A stretch of DNA of 64,000 nt, taken from contig JALBCR010004079.1 in the NCBI GenBank assembly GCA_030710515.1, forward strand, positions 1 through 64,000, read 5' to 3'. Of the stretch, positions 1 to 11,069 are shown in pieces. The notes under the pieces are model-generated. The model was not told where the DNA came from, ran no database searches, and worked only from the letters and a program-made list of their open reading frames with translations. Position numbers and translations under genes: made by a program. This DNA comes from Abscondita cerata (taxonomy: Eukaryota > Arthropoda > Insecta > Coleoptera > Lampyridae). Within the stretch, counting starts at the first letter, position 1. Each line of letters begins with the position of its first letter.

Positions 1-1135
1 TGTGTACTTCGATTTCAGTTACCGTATTGCTGAGATTGCTGTGGATCAAAATCTAATTTTTCAACGCTTATGACTTTTTGAGAAAGAGTAGTGATGAACT
101 TCGTCAATATTTTAACTACGAGCTGGCTCCTATCCTCTTTCTCTTTTTGATACGCTGGAATGAGGAAAACAACGAAATCAACGTTATACGATATTTTGAA
201 AAATGGCCAAACAGATTGTAACGAAGTTACAAAATTTTTGCACTCAGTGCATGTAAAACTACCACAGATAAGTACGTTAATACGCCTACCGAAACAATAG
301 AATTACGTACTAGTGTTTCAAAAAATATAGCAAAAACACTGGGTTAATAGAGCATCTTTCTAGGATATGGCAACTTGTGCGTAAACAATATTCGAATCTG
401 TTTACGCACTATGTGCGTAAATAACTATTACATTATCGGTGGTGGTATGTTACTTCACAGATTAAAATGGGAAAAAAATCAAAAGTTTATTGATATTTTT
501 CAACAATATATCAAATATTTGGTAATAACGTATGGTATCAACGTTGAAAGTTGTTTTTGATGGATAGAATAATGATAGAACTAAAGCGTGTGAGAGAATT
601 CGTAGATAGATAATAAGTAATACTTTGTTTGAAGAAGACATGCCTCTGAATACTACTAAAGAGAAATTTTTAGGAAACAGTAAAAAATAAAATAGATTTT
701 TTGCAAAAAATTGGCTGAAAATAATATTGAGTGGAGTCAAGCAAAAAGTGATGCAGATCGTTCAGTTGTGTAATCAGCTCTTGATAGTTCCTTCCATGAT
801 GTGGTTGATGTTTTAGTGATTTTGATGGTTTTAGCACCTGAATATAAAGAAATATTTTTCTTAAAACCAGTCAAAAATAATGTTTTATAACAGTTTATTT
901 AACAAACCCATGTTAATAAAATATTCAAATATTATCAAAAATCATCTCTTTTCATTCATCCATTCACTGAATGTGATACTACTTCTGCTTTTTATAATAA
1001 AAGGAAAAAATGAATTGTAATGGAATATTTAATTGTATTCTCACCATGTATAGTGTTAAGTCAGCCAAAAAACTTAAATGAACTGCGATACAATAGTTTT
1101 ATATCTTACTTACTTAACTCTGATTCTAAATGACG
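1..1135 (+). pseudogene. remnant of a multicopy FEN1/XPG-like protein, often transposon-associated
   Basis: This is a decayed coding region, read in several frames with many stops. Blocks match, in order, an animal protein family I know only as unnamed multicopy proteins: FNYELAP near 111-129, MLLHRLKW near 447, FEEDMPLNTTKEKFLG near 628-680, APEYKEIFFLKP near 833-869, FTECDTTSAFYNKRKK near 963-1010 and PKNLNELRY near 1065-1091. Intact relatives usually read GCDTTSA followed by GK, which resembles the helix-two-turn-helix of FEN1/XPG nucleases (GCDY, then GIG-K). Here G is E and the glycines are lost, so the copy is dead. The 5' end lies outside the window. The order of blocks is what I see; the nuclease link is inference. 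Confidence 0.5.
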
Positions 1136-1839
1136 TTCCCTTTATTCAATTTTAAAGTATCTTAGGTACTGTAATACCTGTATACAAACATGCGTTTGTC
1201 TTAATACGTTTTTAGGACGATTCGATCCAATTATTTCTATTTTAAAATTCTATTCTAGAATATCTTATTAATTTGCCCGAGGAAAATTATTATGCGAATT
1301 CGATAAAAAAATCCCTTGGTTGCCACAAATATTGTTTAATTATTATTTTATAATTTATATTCCCTGATTTTTTCATCTCCAGTTAATCATTTTAGAAACG
1401 CGACTTTTTAAAAAATTTTAGTGGCTCAATGCTATGTATTTCCATAGTAGTTAATCAACTGTAAAGAAGAGTTAACTGGAGGTAGAAAAAACTAGGCCTT
1501 AAACTAATATAAATTAAAAAAATTAGTTGAGTGTTGAGTTTATATCATAATCGTGTAATCTTGAATGATTAATAAATATAAATTGAATGCAACGTTTGTA
1601 ATAAATGGTGATAATTATTCAAGTTGGATTAGTTCTTGGGTTCAAATTGTACAATAATGGCGTTACACTTTTAAATTTTTTTATGAGATATCTTCAATTA
1701 TCTAAATTATAGAAAAAATATTCCAACAAATCTTTTAAATTCAATTGTTAGCATTTTTTCTAGGAAGATATAACAACTGTTTAGATGTGATTTGTTAACT
1801 TGTACAAAGTACAGTAAATGTCCTCCCACTAATTGAATA
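1136..1839. other. A+T-rich spacer, nothing recognised
   Basis: I see no ORF with family resemblance, no terminal repeat and no splice-consistent exon. It separates the pseudogene from the foldback element. Confidence 0.4.
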
Positions 1840-3009
1840 CAGGGTGTCACAAAATATGTGTTCCAGGCTTAAAGGCGTTATAAGGACATTAAACTAAACA
1901 ACTTTTTAAGTAAAACGTTTATCTTAGATAAATAGTTATTCCAAAATAACGGCTCAAAGACAAAAAATTCAAAATTTCTTCGTATTAAGTTGAGTCATTC
2001 TTATTATAATTCCATGAAATTAAAAGTTCCCAAAACGTAGCTGAAAATAGATGCGTAGCATGGTTCTTTATTTCTGAACCTCAAGAAGGATTTATTCTAC
2101 AGTGAAAAATTAATTAATTTTACAACTTTTTTTGATTTTGTTTATAAAATTTTCATTTCTAAAGTTATCAATAATCTGTTCGCAGTTATCTTTATGATAT
2201 TTTATATTAGTTTCTAAATTTTCATTTATAGTGGTTGACAAGTCAAAAATTGAAAGAAATGAATACAATGAAAATTCTTCTCAAACACTCTATAAGTACA
2301 TAACTACATCGTGGTCGCCTTTTTAAGTTCTATTATTTAAAATTGCTTATTTAGATTAATGTAGTCGTTGTTACATTTTTAACCTACAAAATTAATAAAC
2401 TTTAAGTTTGACATTTAATTAATATTTAGGAGAGACCACTCTTGCAAAATTTCATAATATTCGAACGACATTAATTTTTTATTTTTGACTTCAATGTCCT
2501 ATAAAATTTTTATTTTGAAAAGTTATTAAAAACTCTGTTAATTAAGTTATGTAGAATAATTTAAAGTACACGTTCGTAAATTTGTATCAAAATTGGTTAA
2601 TTTTTTATCTCCACAAAAACAACATGCACATTTTTTTGAAATTTTCAAAAATCAACTGCACCACCTTTTTTATTTATTTTGAAACCGACAAAACCAAATT
2701 TTCGTTTAAATCAAATTATTACATCAAGTACTTGAAAATTGAATCCGGCATTTTCAATCTTGATAGATCAAAAATTTTGTCAAATATGAAAGCATAGTGA
2801 AAAACATACCATAAGATACTTTTAATAGCATTTTAACAGATTTAGAGCCGTGAAAAAAGTCAATGAAAATTTAAAATTTTTGACTTTGTGTCGCCATTTT
2901 GGAGCAACTATTTGTCTAACATAAAAGTTTTACTAAAAAAAGTTGTTTATTTTAATGTCCTCCTATATAACCTCATTAAGCCTGGAACACATATATGTTA
3001 TACACCCTG
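1840..3009. mobile_element. foldback-type MITE with CAGGGTGT ends (1170 bp)
   Basis: The left end (CAGGGTGTcacaaaatatg at 1840) and right end (ending ACACCCTG at 3009) are inverted copies flanked by TA on both sides (1838-1839 and 3010-3011), as expected for Tc1/mariner-type insertion. Similarity between the arms runs inward for well over 100 bp: CCAGGCTTAA on the left matches TTAAGCCTGG on the right, and ACATTAAA..AACAACTTTTT matches its complement. No transposase is present. The 71-codon ORF inside shows no family resemblance. It is a non-autonomous element. Confidence 0.75.
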
Positions 3010-4484
3010 TATATGCAAATATGAATTTCAATATCCATTAAAATAGTAAGTCAAAAATTTTCTTTTCTTATTAAGAAAATAAAGAATTAAAAGGCATTTA
3101 CCAAAAAGATTTCAACAACCTGCTGTTGCAGGTAAATTTCTATTTTTGCCATTTTCTAATGAGTACTTACTCTTTTTACATATTATTTTTGACATCTTTT
3201 TTATTGCTTTTGATTGCATCATTGTCTGTAAAACATGTCCTTATTAATAATAATAATTAATAATACTTGGGCGCATAAACTACCACACGTGATTTTTGCG
3301 TAAACGGTATGTAAAGATGACTTGTTCACTTAACAAATAAAAGTTAGAATAAATTAATGATATCCCAGATTATTTCTTTTGTCACCAAGTATCGATTTCA
3401 ACATAATGCCTGACAATGCTCATTTCAACATTATTTACTTTTCCCTCTAATTACCTTAATGATAACATTCTATAATATTCTACTAATTGCCTGAGGAGAA
3501 ATTCGTTTTCTGACAACAATTGTGATTTGAATTCAATATTTTAAACTTTAAAACACAGAGAAAAAAATGATGAAAACCATTGGTGCATTTTTGGTTGCTT
3601 TAAAGAGGGTCTTTTAATATGTCACTGTTTGTACCTACAATAGAATAAAAGTTATGTGAACTTTAATGGATTTCTTATAAATTTAATTACTAGTTATATA
3701 AAAAAATCGAGTTATCAATTTTGTCATACCCTAAATCAATATAATTTTTATCAATAACCAAAAATTTGTGATCGTTAGAAAATGGTAACTTTGAAACCAT
3801 TAATCAAAACGTGTTTTTCATGCATTATTATCAATTTTAAAGTATCTCTTAGTTTTATCCATGTTAGAGCAGTAACATAAAATGTTCATAGTGTTTAAAT
3901 TAATGATTTTTAAGTGTATCTAAAAGGTACCACATCACCTTAATTAATCTATAAAAATTCGCATTATTGTCACTTTGAGTTACTTGCAACTTTTACAGCA
4001 ATTAATATATTCTTACAATATTAACCAATCAATGTTAATTTTAAAAAAATGACCAATGTAAATCTTTTATAGTGACTCATAGAATACCTAACTAATCACA
4101 TAACATCATTCAACAATGGGAACAAAATTTCAAGTGAAAAAATTAACTATCAAGATTTGTTTTTGGTTATTAATACACAAGAGTTTGATTTTTTAGAGTA
4201 ATTTCTCTTTGACGAAAATCTTTTTTACTGATGAGAAGATAGCAATAGATTCGATCCCTACTACATTAAGTTGCTTTTCAAGTGAGCGATCTGTTTTAAA
4301 TGATTTCACAGCTTACGACATATTTTATCAATTCTCTTGTTGCATTCGAATCTACATTAAAGGTCATTAAATTGTACTTCTTTAATTTGTAATAACAATA
4401 CTGCGAACATATATACCAGCAGTGTTGGAAAGATAAAAAGATAAAAATGTTTAATTTTTTACGCAATGCATTTTAAAGTACATA
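3010..4484. other. A+T-rich intergenic DNA
   Basis: No gene, terminal repeats or coding resemblance recognised on either strand. Short A/T runs and microsatellite-like TAATAATAA (about 3245) only. Confidence 0.4.
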
Positions 4485-4970
4485 CATTCTAAACTGATTA
4501 ACAAAAAATATGCACAATATCTCTAGACTATTTTTAAATAAATAAACAACACACAAAACGATATTTCGCGCACGTATTCACATAGTTTTTTCGAAATTTG
4601 ACAAACTTGCAATAAAAATTTTTAATTTTTCTAAGTACAATGTATTCTACAATAAATTCTAAACTGATTAAGAAAAAAATTGACATGTTTATCAAATTTT
4701 GAAAAATCTATTACAATACGTGCGCGAAATTTCGTTTTCTCTATTGTTTATTTATTTAAAAATAAACTAAAGATATGCACATTCCAAATTTTTTGTTATT
4801 GCAGAATACATTATATTAAAAAAAATTGAAAAGTTTTATCGACATGTTTGTCAAATATTGAAAAAACTACGTGACTGTTCTCAAGGAGTATTATTATTGT
4901 TATTGTTGAATACGTATATTTATTTAAAAAAAATAGAGATATGCACTTCCCAATTTTTTGTTAATGTAAG
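4485..4970. repeat. three-copy inverted/direct repeat cluster
   Basis: A block at about 4493-4640 (TATGCACAATATCTCTAG, AAATAAATAAACAA, then TTTCGCGCACGTATT) recurs inverted at about 4663-4800 (AATACGTGCGCGAAATTTCG, then TTGTTTATTTATTT, then AGATATGCACATTCC). A third copy, in the orientation of the second, covers about 4850-4970. The first two arms form a long imperfect palindrome around 4650. No coding content was seen. Confidence 0.6.
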
Positions 4971-5949
4971 AAAAAAGGTGTCAAGAAAAATTACCCTGTT
5001 AAAAATCAACCTCTTATAAACGAATAAATTTGTGTTGTTTAAATTCTAATCTGTTTATGTTTTCTTTAGTAATTTGACTCGAAAAACTACTATCAACAGA
5101 TTTTCAATGAACAACCCAATTTTATCCGGCTAAATACAAACCTCATGTGCAATTTATAAGTAAATATAAATTATAAAAAATAAGAATTTGGAACTAATCT
5201 AAACTCGTATTTTAATTAAATTTCATTTCCAGTGACCCCGTAAACGTTTCTTCATTACAGAAGTTAATGGATAACTAATTTCTTAAAGTTTTTTAAATCA
5301 AAACCGCATTTTTAAAGTACCTACATAAATTTGAAAAATCAATACAAATGCTTAAATTTAACTACCTGCTTCGGACAAACAAAAAGAAGAAATTAAAAAC
5401 TTACCCAAATGATCGAGTCGCTGTCTTCTGTAAACTGAATTGATTATATAGTACAATACTGCCACAAAATGCTGTTATCGTGTCAAGACTTGAAAGTACG
5501 TTTTAGCCGCGCGCGTTTATTATATTTCGTACTTGTGCGCGCACACCTGTTGCTATGTTGTAAATGTGCAGAATATCGTTTAAGAGAGAAAGGGGGGTAA
5601 AGGAAAGAGGGGAGAAGAGGAAATTTTTTGAGAAGGGGTTTTTTTTTTTTTTTTTGGTTGACAGACCTATACCATTAATTATGCCCATGCCCAATAAGAA
5701 AAGAATCATAGTAATGGAATATAATTTTGATTTATGTTTTTACTACCTGTACCTATCAAAGTTATATAAACAATACTCGCCGTGAATAAGAAGTGTTTTG
5801 CAAAGATATCACCAAAAATTGATGATTTCAATGCATTTTACTTGCATACAGATATGAGCAAAGTCTATTCATTTGTGTTAAGATTTTGTTTATACAATAT
5901 GCACGGTCAGTAGGTGTATTACGTAATCATACTTTGTCAAGTTCAGTCG
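4971..5949. other. intergenic DNA with a purine-rich/poly-T stretch
   Basis: Contains a purine-rich run (about 5583-5640, several G4-G6 blocks) followed directly by about 18 T. No gene recognised. Confidence 0.4.
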
Positions 5950-7108
5950 CAAGGCGCGCTCAAGCCCTAGGGCAAGTCACTCTTATGCGCCCTGCCCCTA
6001 TCCATCACAGTGTTTCACAATTCAAAAAGAATATTGTTTTTAAAAATTTTGCAGAAAAGCTGTGAATATTGAGCAGTGCCGGCTCTGGGGTAAATGACGC
6101 CCCGAAGCAAAAACTTTTGAGTGCCCCTATAGTATAGTCCAGTCAAATTAGACAAAAAAAGCCTTATCTCGGAAAATGATTGGAAATTAACGGCACTTTT
6201 AAGGGTTGATGGGGGATTAAGAAAAGCTTATTTTTAAGTTGTATTTTTTGAACTCATGGAATTCTAGGGGGCGGGAATGAAAAAATTAGTTTTTTAGCCA
6301 TAACTCGGCCCACGCCATTTTACCGTATATGATCGAAAATTTCTCATTTTGTAGCTCTTGAAAAGCCCTACAATTTACCTCCCCAGCATCCTAGCCTACA
6401 AACAATATATATAAATTTTTAAAGTTTTAGCATGTGAATGGTGAAAAAAGTTATTCGTTGTAGTTTCTCGCGTTTATCTCTTTTCGCTTAATATATAGGA
6501 ATATACCGTTGCTAAGAAAGTTGCAGAGCTTTAAAAAACGAACAAAATGAGTGCTCACTAGTTCAAACTGGTTAAAACTTGAGTCCACAGGAGCCTCTGA
6601 AAGTCGCGAATGCAGCCTATGCCGATTGCCGCACAGCAGTTGAACTCTACGCGTCGTCGGCGCTGGCATCCCCATCCAAATTGGCATTTACCAACAAATA
6701 TTTAAAAAAAAGATTTTAATTTTAATTTAATCAATAAAATGTGCCTACAATTATTTAAAAATAAAAACCAAATGTCAAACATGAAAGTAATGAAACATAA
6801 TGCTAATTCAGAAAAACCAAAATAAATGTTATCACAAATGCACTTTTCTTGCTTTTAAACCAGCAAATTCATCTATAATGGAACTACTGTCTATTATATT
6901 GCAAATATCGTGTTCAATTGCTAACAAGGATAATCCCACTAGTCTATCCTGACAGATACTGGACATAAGTAGTTTTTATTATCTTTAATCGTGAAAAGAC
7001 CTCTCACCGGTCCTACAGAAACCGGGAGTGTTAGGAGAATTCGTAACCACAATGAATAAATTAACAAAAACAGTGTCCAGTTCCTGAGAATACAAGTATT
7101 GCAATATA

Positions 7109-8391
7109 CGAGGATGTATTGATATCTAGTTAGCCTAGACCAGTTCCTTGCATAAACAAAATATTGCGTTACCATAGCAACGAACAATAACTTATTAGAA
7201 GTGTCAGTGTAAAGTTTGACGTCAAAAAGTAAACCAGAGTCACGCAATAAATTAAATGAAAAAGATGTCCACCGAAATTGTGAAAATCGAAAAATTGGAG
7301 TATCGAGCCATCATCAAGTACCTGTATTTAAAAGGGTTAAGAGGTAAGCAGATTTACGAAGATATGCTTAATACCCTTGGTGATCAATGTCCTTCGTATG
7401 CGACCGTCAAAAATTGGAATGCAAGCTTCAAAAGAGGTAAATTTTCCATTGAAGATGATGACCGATCGGGAAGGCCAGTTTCTGTGTCAGTCCCCGAAAA
7501 TATCGATGCAGTTCATGACATGATTTTATCAGACCGTCGAATTGGGCTAAAACGGATATCTGAAGCACTGAATATTTCATACGAACGCGTTCATCATATG
7601 GTTCACGTCAATTTGGACATGAGAAAATTGCTGCAAAATGGATCCCCAAATGTTTGAATGTTGACCAAAAGCGTGCAAGGGTAGAAGCATCGCGTTCGAT
7701 CTGTGCTCGATTTGAAAACGATGTAGACTTCTTAAACCGAATTGTTACTATGGATGAGACTTGGGTACATTTCTACGATCCAGAAACAAAGCAACAATCG
7801 ATGGAATGGCGACACTCTGGTTCTCCAAGACCTAAGAAGTTTCGTGTCCAAAAATCTGCTGGAAAAGTTCTTGCTTCAGTTTTTTGGGATTGCCATGGAG
7901 TAATCATGATTGATTTTTGGATAAGGGTAGAACAATAACTGGAGATTACTATTCGACATTACTGACCACTCTACGGGAAAATATTAAAGAGAAAAGACGC
8001 GGAAAGCTATCCAAAGGTGTTTTGTTTTTGCAGGACAACGCCCCTGCACACAAATCTCATGTTGCCATGCAAAAATTCGTGATTTAGGGTTTGAATTACT
8101 AGAACACCCCCTTATTCACCCGATTTGGCTCCGTCCGACTATCACCTCTTTCCTCAACTGAAAAAAGTTTAAAAGGTCGTACATTTTCTTCCAACAAGGA
8201 GGTAATAGAAGCTGTGGAGGTCTGGTTTGCAGAGCAAGAAGAAAAATTTTTTTGAAAGGTCTAGAGACGTTGCAGGTTCGCTGTAATAAATGTATCCAAT
8301 TAAGAGGAGAATATGTTGAGTAATAAAATATTTTGACATTGAAATTTTGTTTGGTTCTATAGTAGGCTAAGAATTTTTCAATATATCCTCG
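7109..8391 (+). mobile_element. mariner element (1283 bp), inserted in hAT-1
   Basis: It starts CGAGGATGTATTGA (7109) and ends TCAATATATCCTCG (8391), with imperfect inverted repeats of about 30 bp and TA on both sides (7107-7108, 8392-8393). The length is typical of full mariners. It splits the C-terminal part of the hAT-1 transposase, so it is younger than hAT-1. Confidence 0.92.
7256..8323 (+). pseudogene. mariner transposase, DD34D type, frameshifted
   Basis: An almost full-length mariner transposase. Its N-terminal helix-turn-helix region occupies residues 1-110. The catalytic blocks are MDETWVHFYDP (first Asp), LQDNAPAHKSH (second) and SPDLAPSDYHLFP (third), with the DD34D spacing of mariners. 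The frame breaks near 7628, 7914, 8066 and 8105, each a one-base loss in or beside a run of A, T or C, and there is a stop near 8171. The start could be 7256 or the Met at 7265. Because the breaks fall in homopolymers, some could be assembly errors rather than decay. Confidence 0.9.
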
Positions 8392-11069
8392 TATCTAACG
8401 GATTACCAAAGTTGCAATTTTTTAAAATATCTTTTAAAAGTTGAATCTCGTTGAATAATTCACTTCCAACAATGTCTTTTCTTCTCTATCCGTTAAAACG
8501 TTTTCCAGATTTTCACAAAGTTTTTTAACATTTTTTTATCCTGGTCATTGACTTTTTTAAGGCTCTACAAGAAATCAAATTTTGAAACGTGTTCTGTTAA
8601 AAGTTCAAATCTCTCATTAAGGGAATTTAAAGCGGTGTCCAAAATGGGGAAAAAAATGACACTTTAAAGTTATACTTCGGATCTGTTGGAATTTCGTCCG
8701 GGTGTTCATAATCATACTGTATTTTTTTGTCTTCTTAGTACGGAGTCCTTAAATTGGGGTAGGGGTAATCTCCAACTGTTCAGTTAGTTGTTTTGCAGAT
8801 TCAAGTATGACATCAAAGTGTTCATCCGTTTGAAACCCCTGAATACATGTTATTAGATTTTTAAAGAATCAAGAGAGCTACTTAAATCCATATTAGGATT
8901 TTATAGCATTTTGCTTACTATAGTTATTGTACTTAATACTTCATACGAGATTACGACATATTTATCAAGGCATCTAAGATATTCCCGATGTCATTCCTGA
9001 GTGGTTCCAGGGCGTCAATTTTTTATTCCCACCTAGTAGCTGATAAAGGTTTAAGAGTTTTTTTGGTTAGATAGTTTTCGAGTACATTCCATCGTATGGT
9101 TGAAGCACTACAGAACTTGTATAATTCTTGAATAGTGTTAAAAAAGCTTATTGTTGCTGCGTTAACTTTAGCGGCATAGCTTATAACCATATTTAAATTA
9201 TGTGCTGAACAGGGGACGTAAAACGCCCTGGGGTTCAAATTTAGAATATGTCTTTGTACTCCATTGTTTTTGCCCTTCATGTTGGATCCATTATCGTACC
9301 CCTAGCCTCGTAAATTGTTGAAATTTAGTTTTAATTCTTTTTAGAGTCCTCAAGAGATACTCTGATAACCCTTCCCTGTAGAGTCACCGATTTCTACAAA
9401 TCCCAAGAAATGTTCTTCTACAGTAAATATATTTTGTTCATTTTTATGAACAAATCTTACTATGATCGTCATTTGCTCGGTATGGCTGATGTGTGAGTGC
9501 AGTCTAAAATGACAGAAAAATATTATGCATCTGTTATCATTTGAATCATTTTCTGCACAATTTGTTTTGAAATCAAGGCTATCACTTCATTTTGAATGTT
9601 TTTCCTAAATAATGAACAGTTTGTGTATGTTTGTCGCGAATCCTACTTATATGATTTGCCATAACAGAATCAAATTTAGCAAACAGTTCGACCAATTTTA
9701 AAAAATTTCCATTATTATTTGTAGAAATAATATCTGAACTCCCGCGTAAAGCTAGGCACTGCCCAGCAAGATATTTTATAATTTCAACAATTCTTTCTAG
9801 TACTGCTCGCCAGTGACGCCTTTGTAAGCTTCCTCAAGTTTGCTGTCTATTCCTGTATAGTTTTGTAAAGCTTTTTTAAAATCTGTCCACTTGATAAAAC
9901 TATTAAAATGTGATTTGGATGTTTTGTGAGAACTAAGCGTTTTTGAAAGATTTTGCCACTTTGAAAAACCTTCACCGCATAATTTTACACTCCCTTCATC
10001 ACTAAATAGTTTACAGCAAAAACAGTAAACCTTATTTACACTACTTGAATAAACTAACCAGGTTCTTGGGACAATATCATCATTTGCGAGTTTTCTAATA
10101 TAATACCTATTACTAAAGCTTCTTTCGCTTTCGTCTTTCAAATATGATTGTTGTTTCACTTGTTTCGGTCCATGTTCTATGATAATTTTACGAATTTTTA
10201 TACTAATATATTCGGGCCATGTTGCCGGATCGGCACATTGAAAACTGCTGGTCCTGGTGTCGGCGATTATGTCATTTGTACTTGGGACTGACGCAGGAGA
10301 TGATGGTCCTGCTTGAAGATCTGATCCAGACGGCTGTCGTTCCGGATGAAAAATATTTTCACCTGCAGATGTGTCTTGCACTACTTGATCCTTTTCGTCT
10401 TTTTTCAAAAATTTAAATAATTAGTTTTTTAAATGAGCTTTACATTACACTACTTACATGAACTTGTGGGAATCTGTACGTTTGCATTCTTTATATTTGT
10501 GCTATCTTAGTTTCCTTGGGTTTGGATTATATTACATAATAATCACCCGCCACGAAATATAAACACACTTTAGTTCAAATGATGTTTCGTAGAAATCACG
10601 AGTCAGTTTCTATGAATCATTGAAAATATAAATGAATAAAAATGAGAGAGAACTGTATTTTCAGTCAAACTGAACGTTGATGTTTGCATTCATTAAAAGT
10701 GAAATACAATTCTACTTTTGCTCATTTTTGATGATCATTATTAAAAAAAGATAACAGTTCAAATTTTATAACAACTAAATATTTCATATAGAAGGTATTT
10801 AATTTCGTTTTCATTTCTGGTTTTTGGCGCCCCTTAAAGAAAAGCGCCCCGATGCGACGCATCGTTTGCTTATGCCTTGAGCCGGGCCTGATATTGAATA
10901 AATTGCATGCAGATTTTATTACTAAGAAATAAACACTGGCAATTTAAAAAAACATTTTTATTGAACGAAAAGATACATATTACTTTAAATTGCACTAATA
11001 ATAATAATTATAAAAAATTCAGGTAAATAACACATTAAAATATAATACACAGATATTGATGAAAAAAAA

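Larger units (their letters stand above)
6832..10408 (-). pseudogene. hAT-1 transposase remnant (TTF zinc finger, DUF4371, C-terminal dimerisation)
   Basis: Read on -, the longest open part (10408-9797, 203 residues) has an N-terminal low-complexity segment, then a TTF-type zinc finger with the CFCCKLF motif and paired histidines (HKTSKSH). Next come DUF4371 blocks (CLALRGSS, NGNFLKLVELFAKFD) near 9590-9770, CSAHNLNMV and SATRWE near 9023-9280, then FNEIQLLKDI near 8400. After the mariner insertion the C-terminal hAT dimerisation motif follows, frame-broken, near 6960-7060, ending at a stop at 6832-6834. Multiple frameshifts and the mariner insertion make it non-functional. Family order is established knowledge; the break points are approximate. 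Confidence 0.8.
6074..10890 (-). mobile_element. hAT element (hAT-1) with 8-bp target duplication
   Basis: The ends are inverted: CAGTGCCGGCTC starts at 6074 and GAGCCGGGCCTG ends at 10890, each followed inward by GCGCCCC-type sequence. The flanks are atattgag (6066-6073) and atattgaa (10891-10898), an 8-bp target duplication with one difference, as in hAT transposons. The element carries a decayed ZMYM-like hAT transposase on - and a later mariner (7109-8391). Without the mariner it is about 3.5 kb. Confidence 0.8.

Noticed and set aside
462..740. 92-codon ORF on the minus strand
   Set aside because: It is antisense to the recognisable plus-strand remnant and matches nothing.
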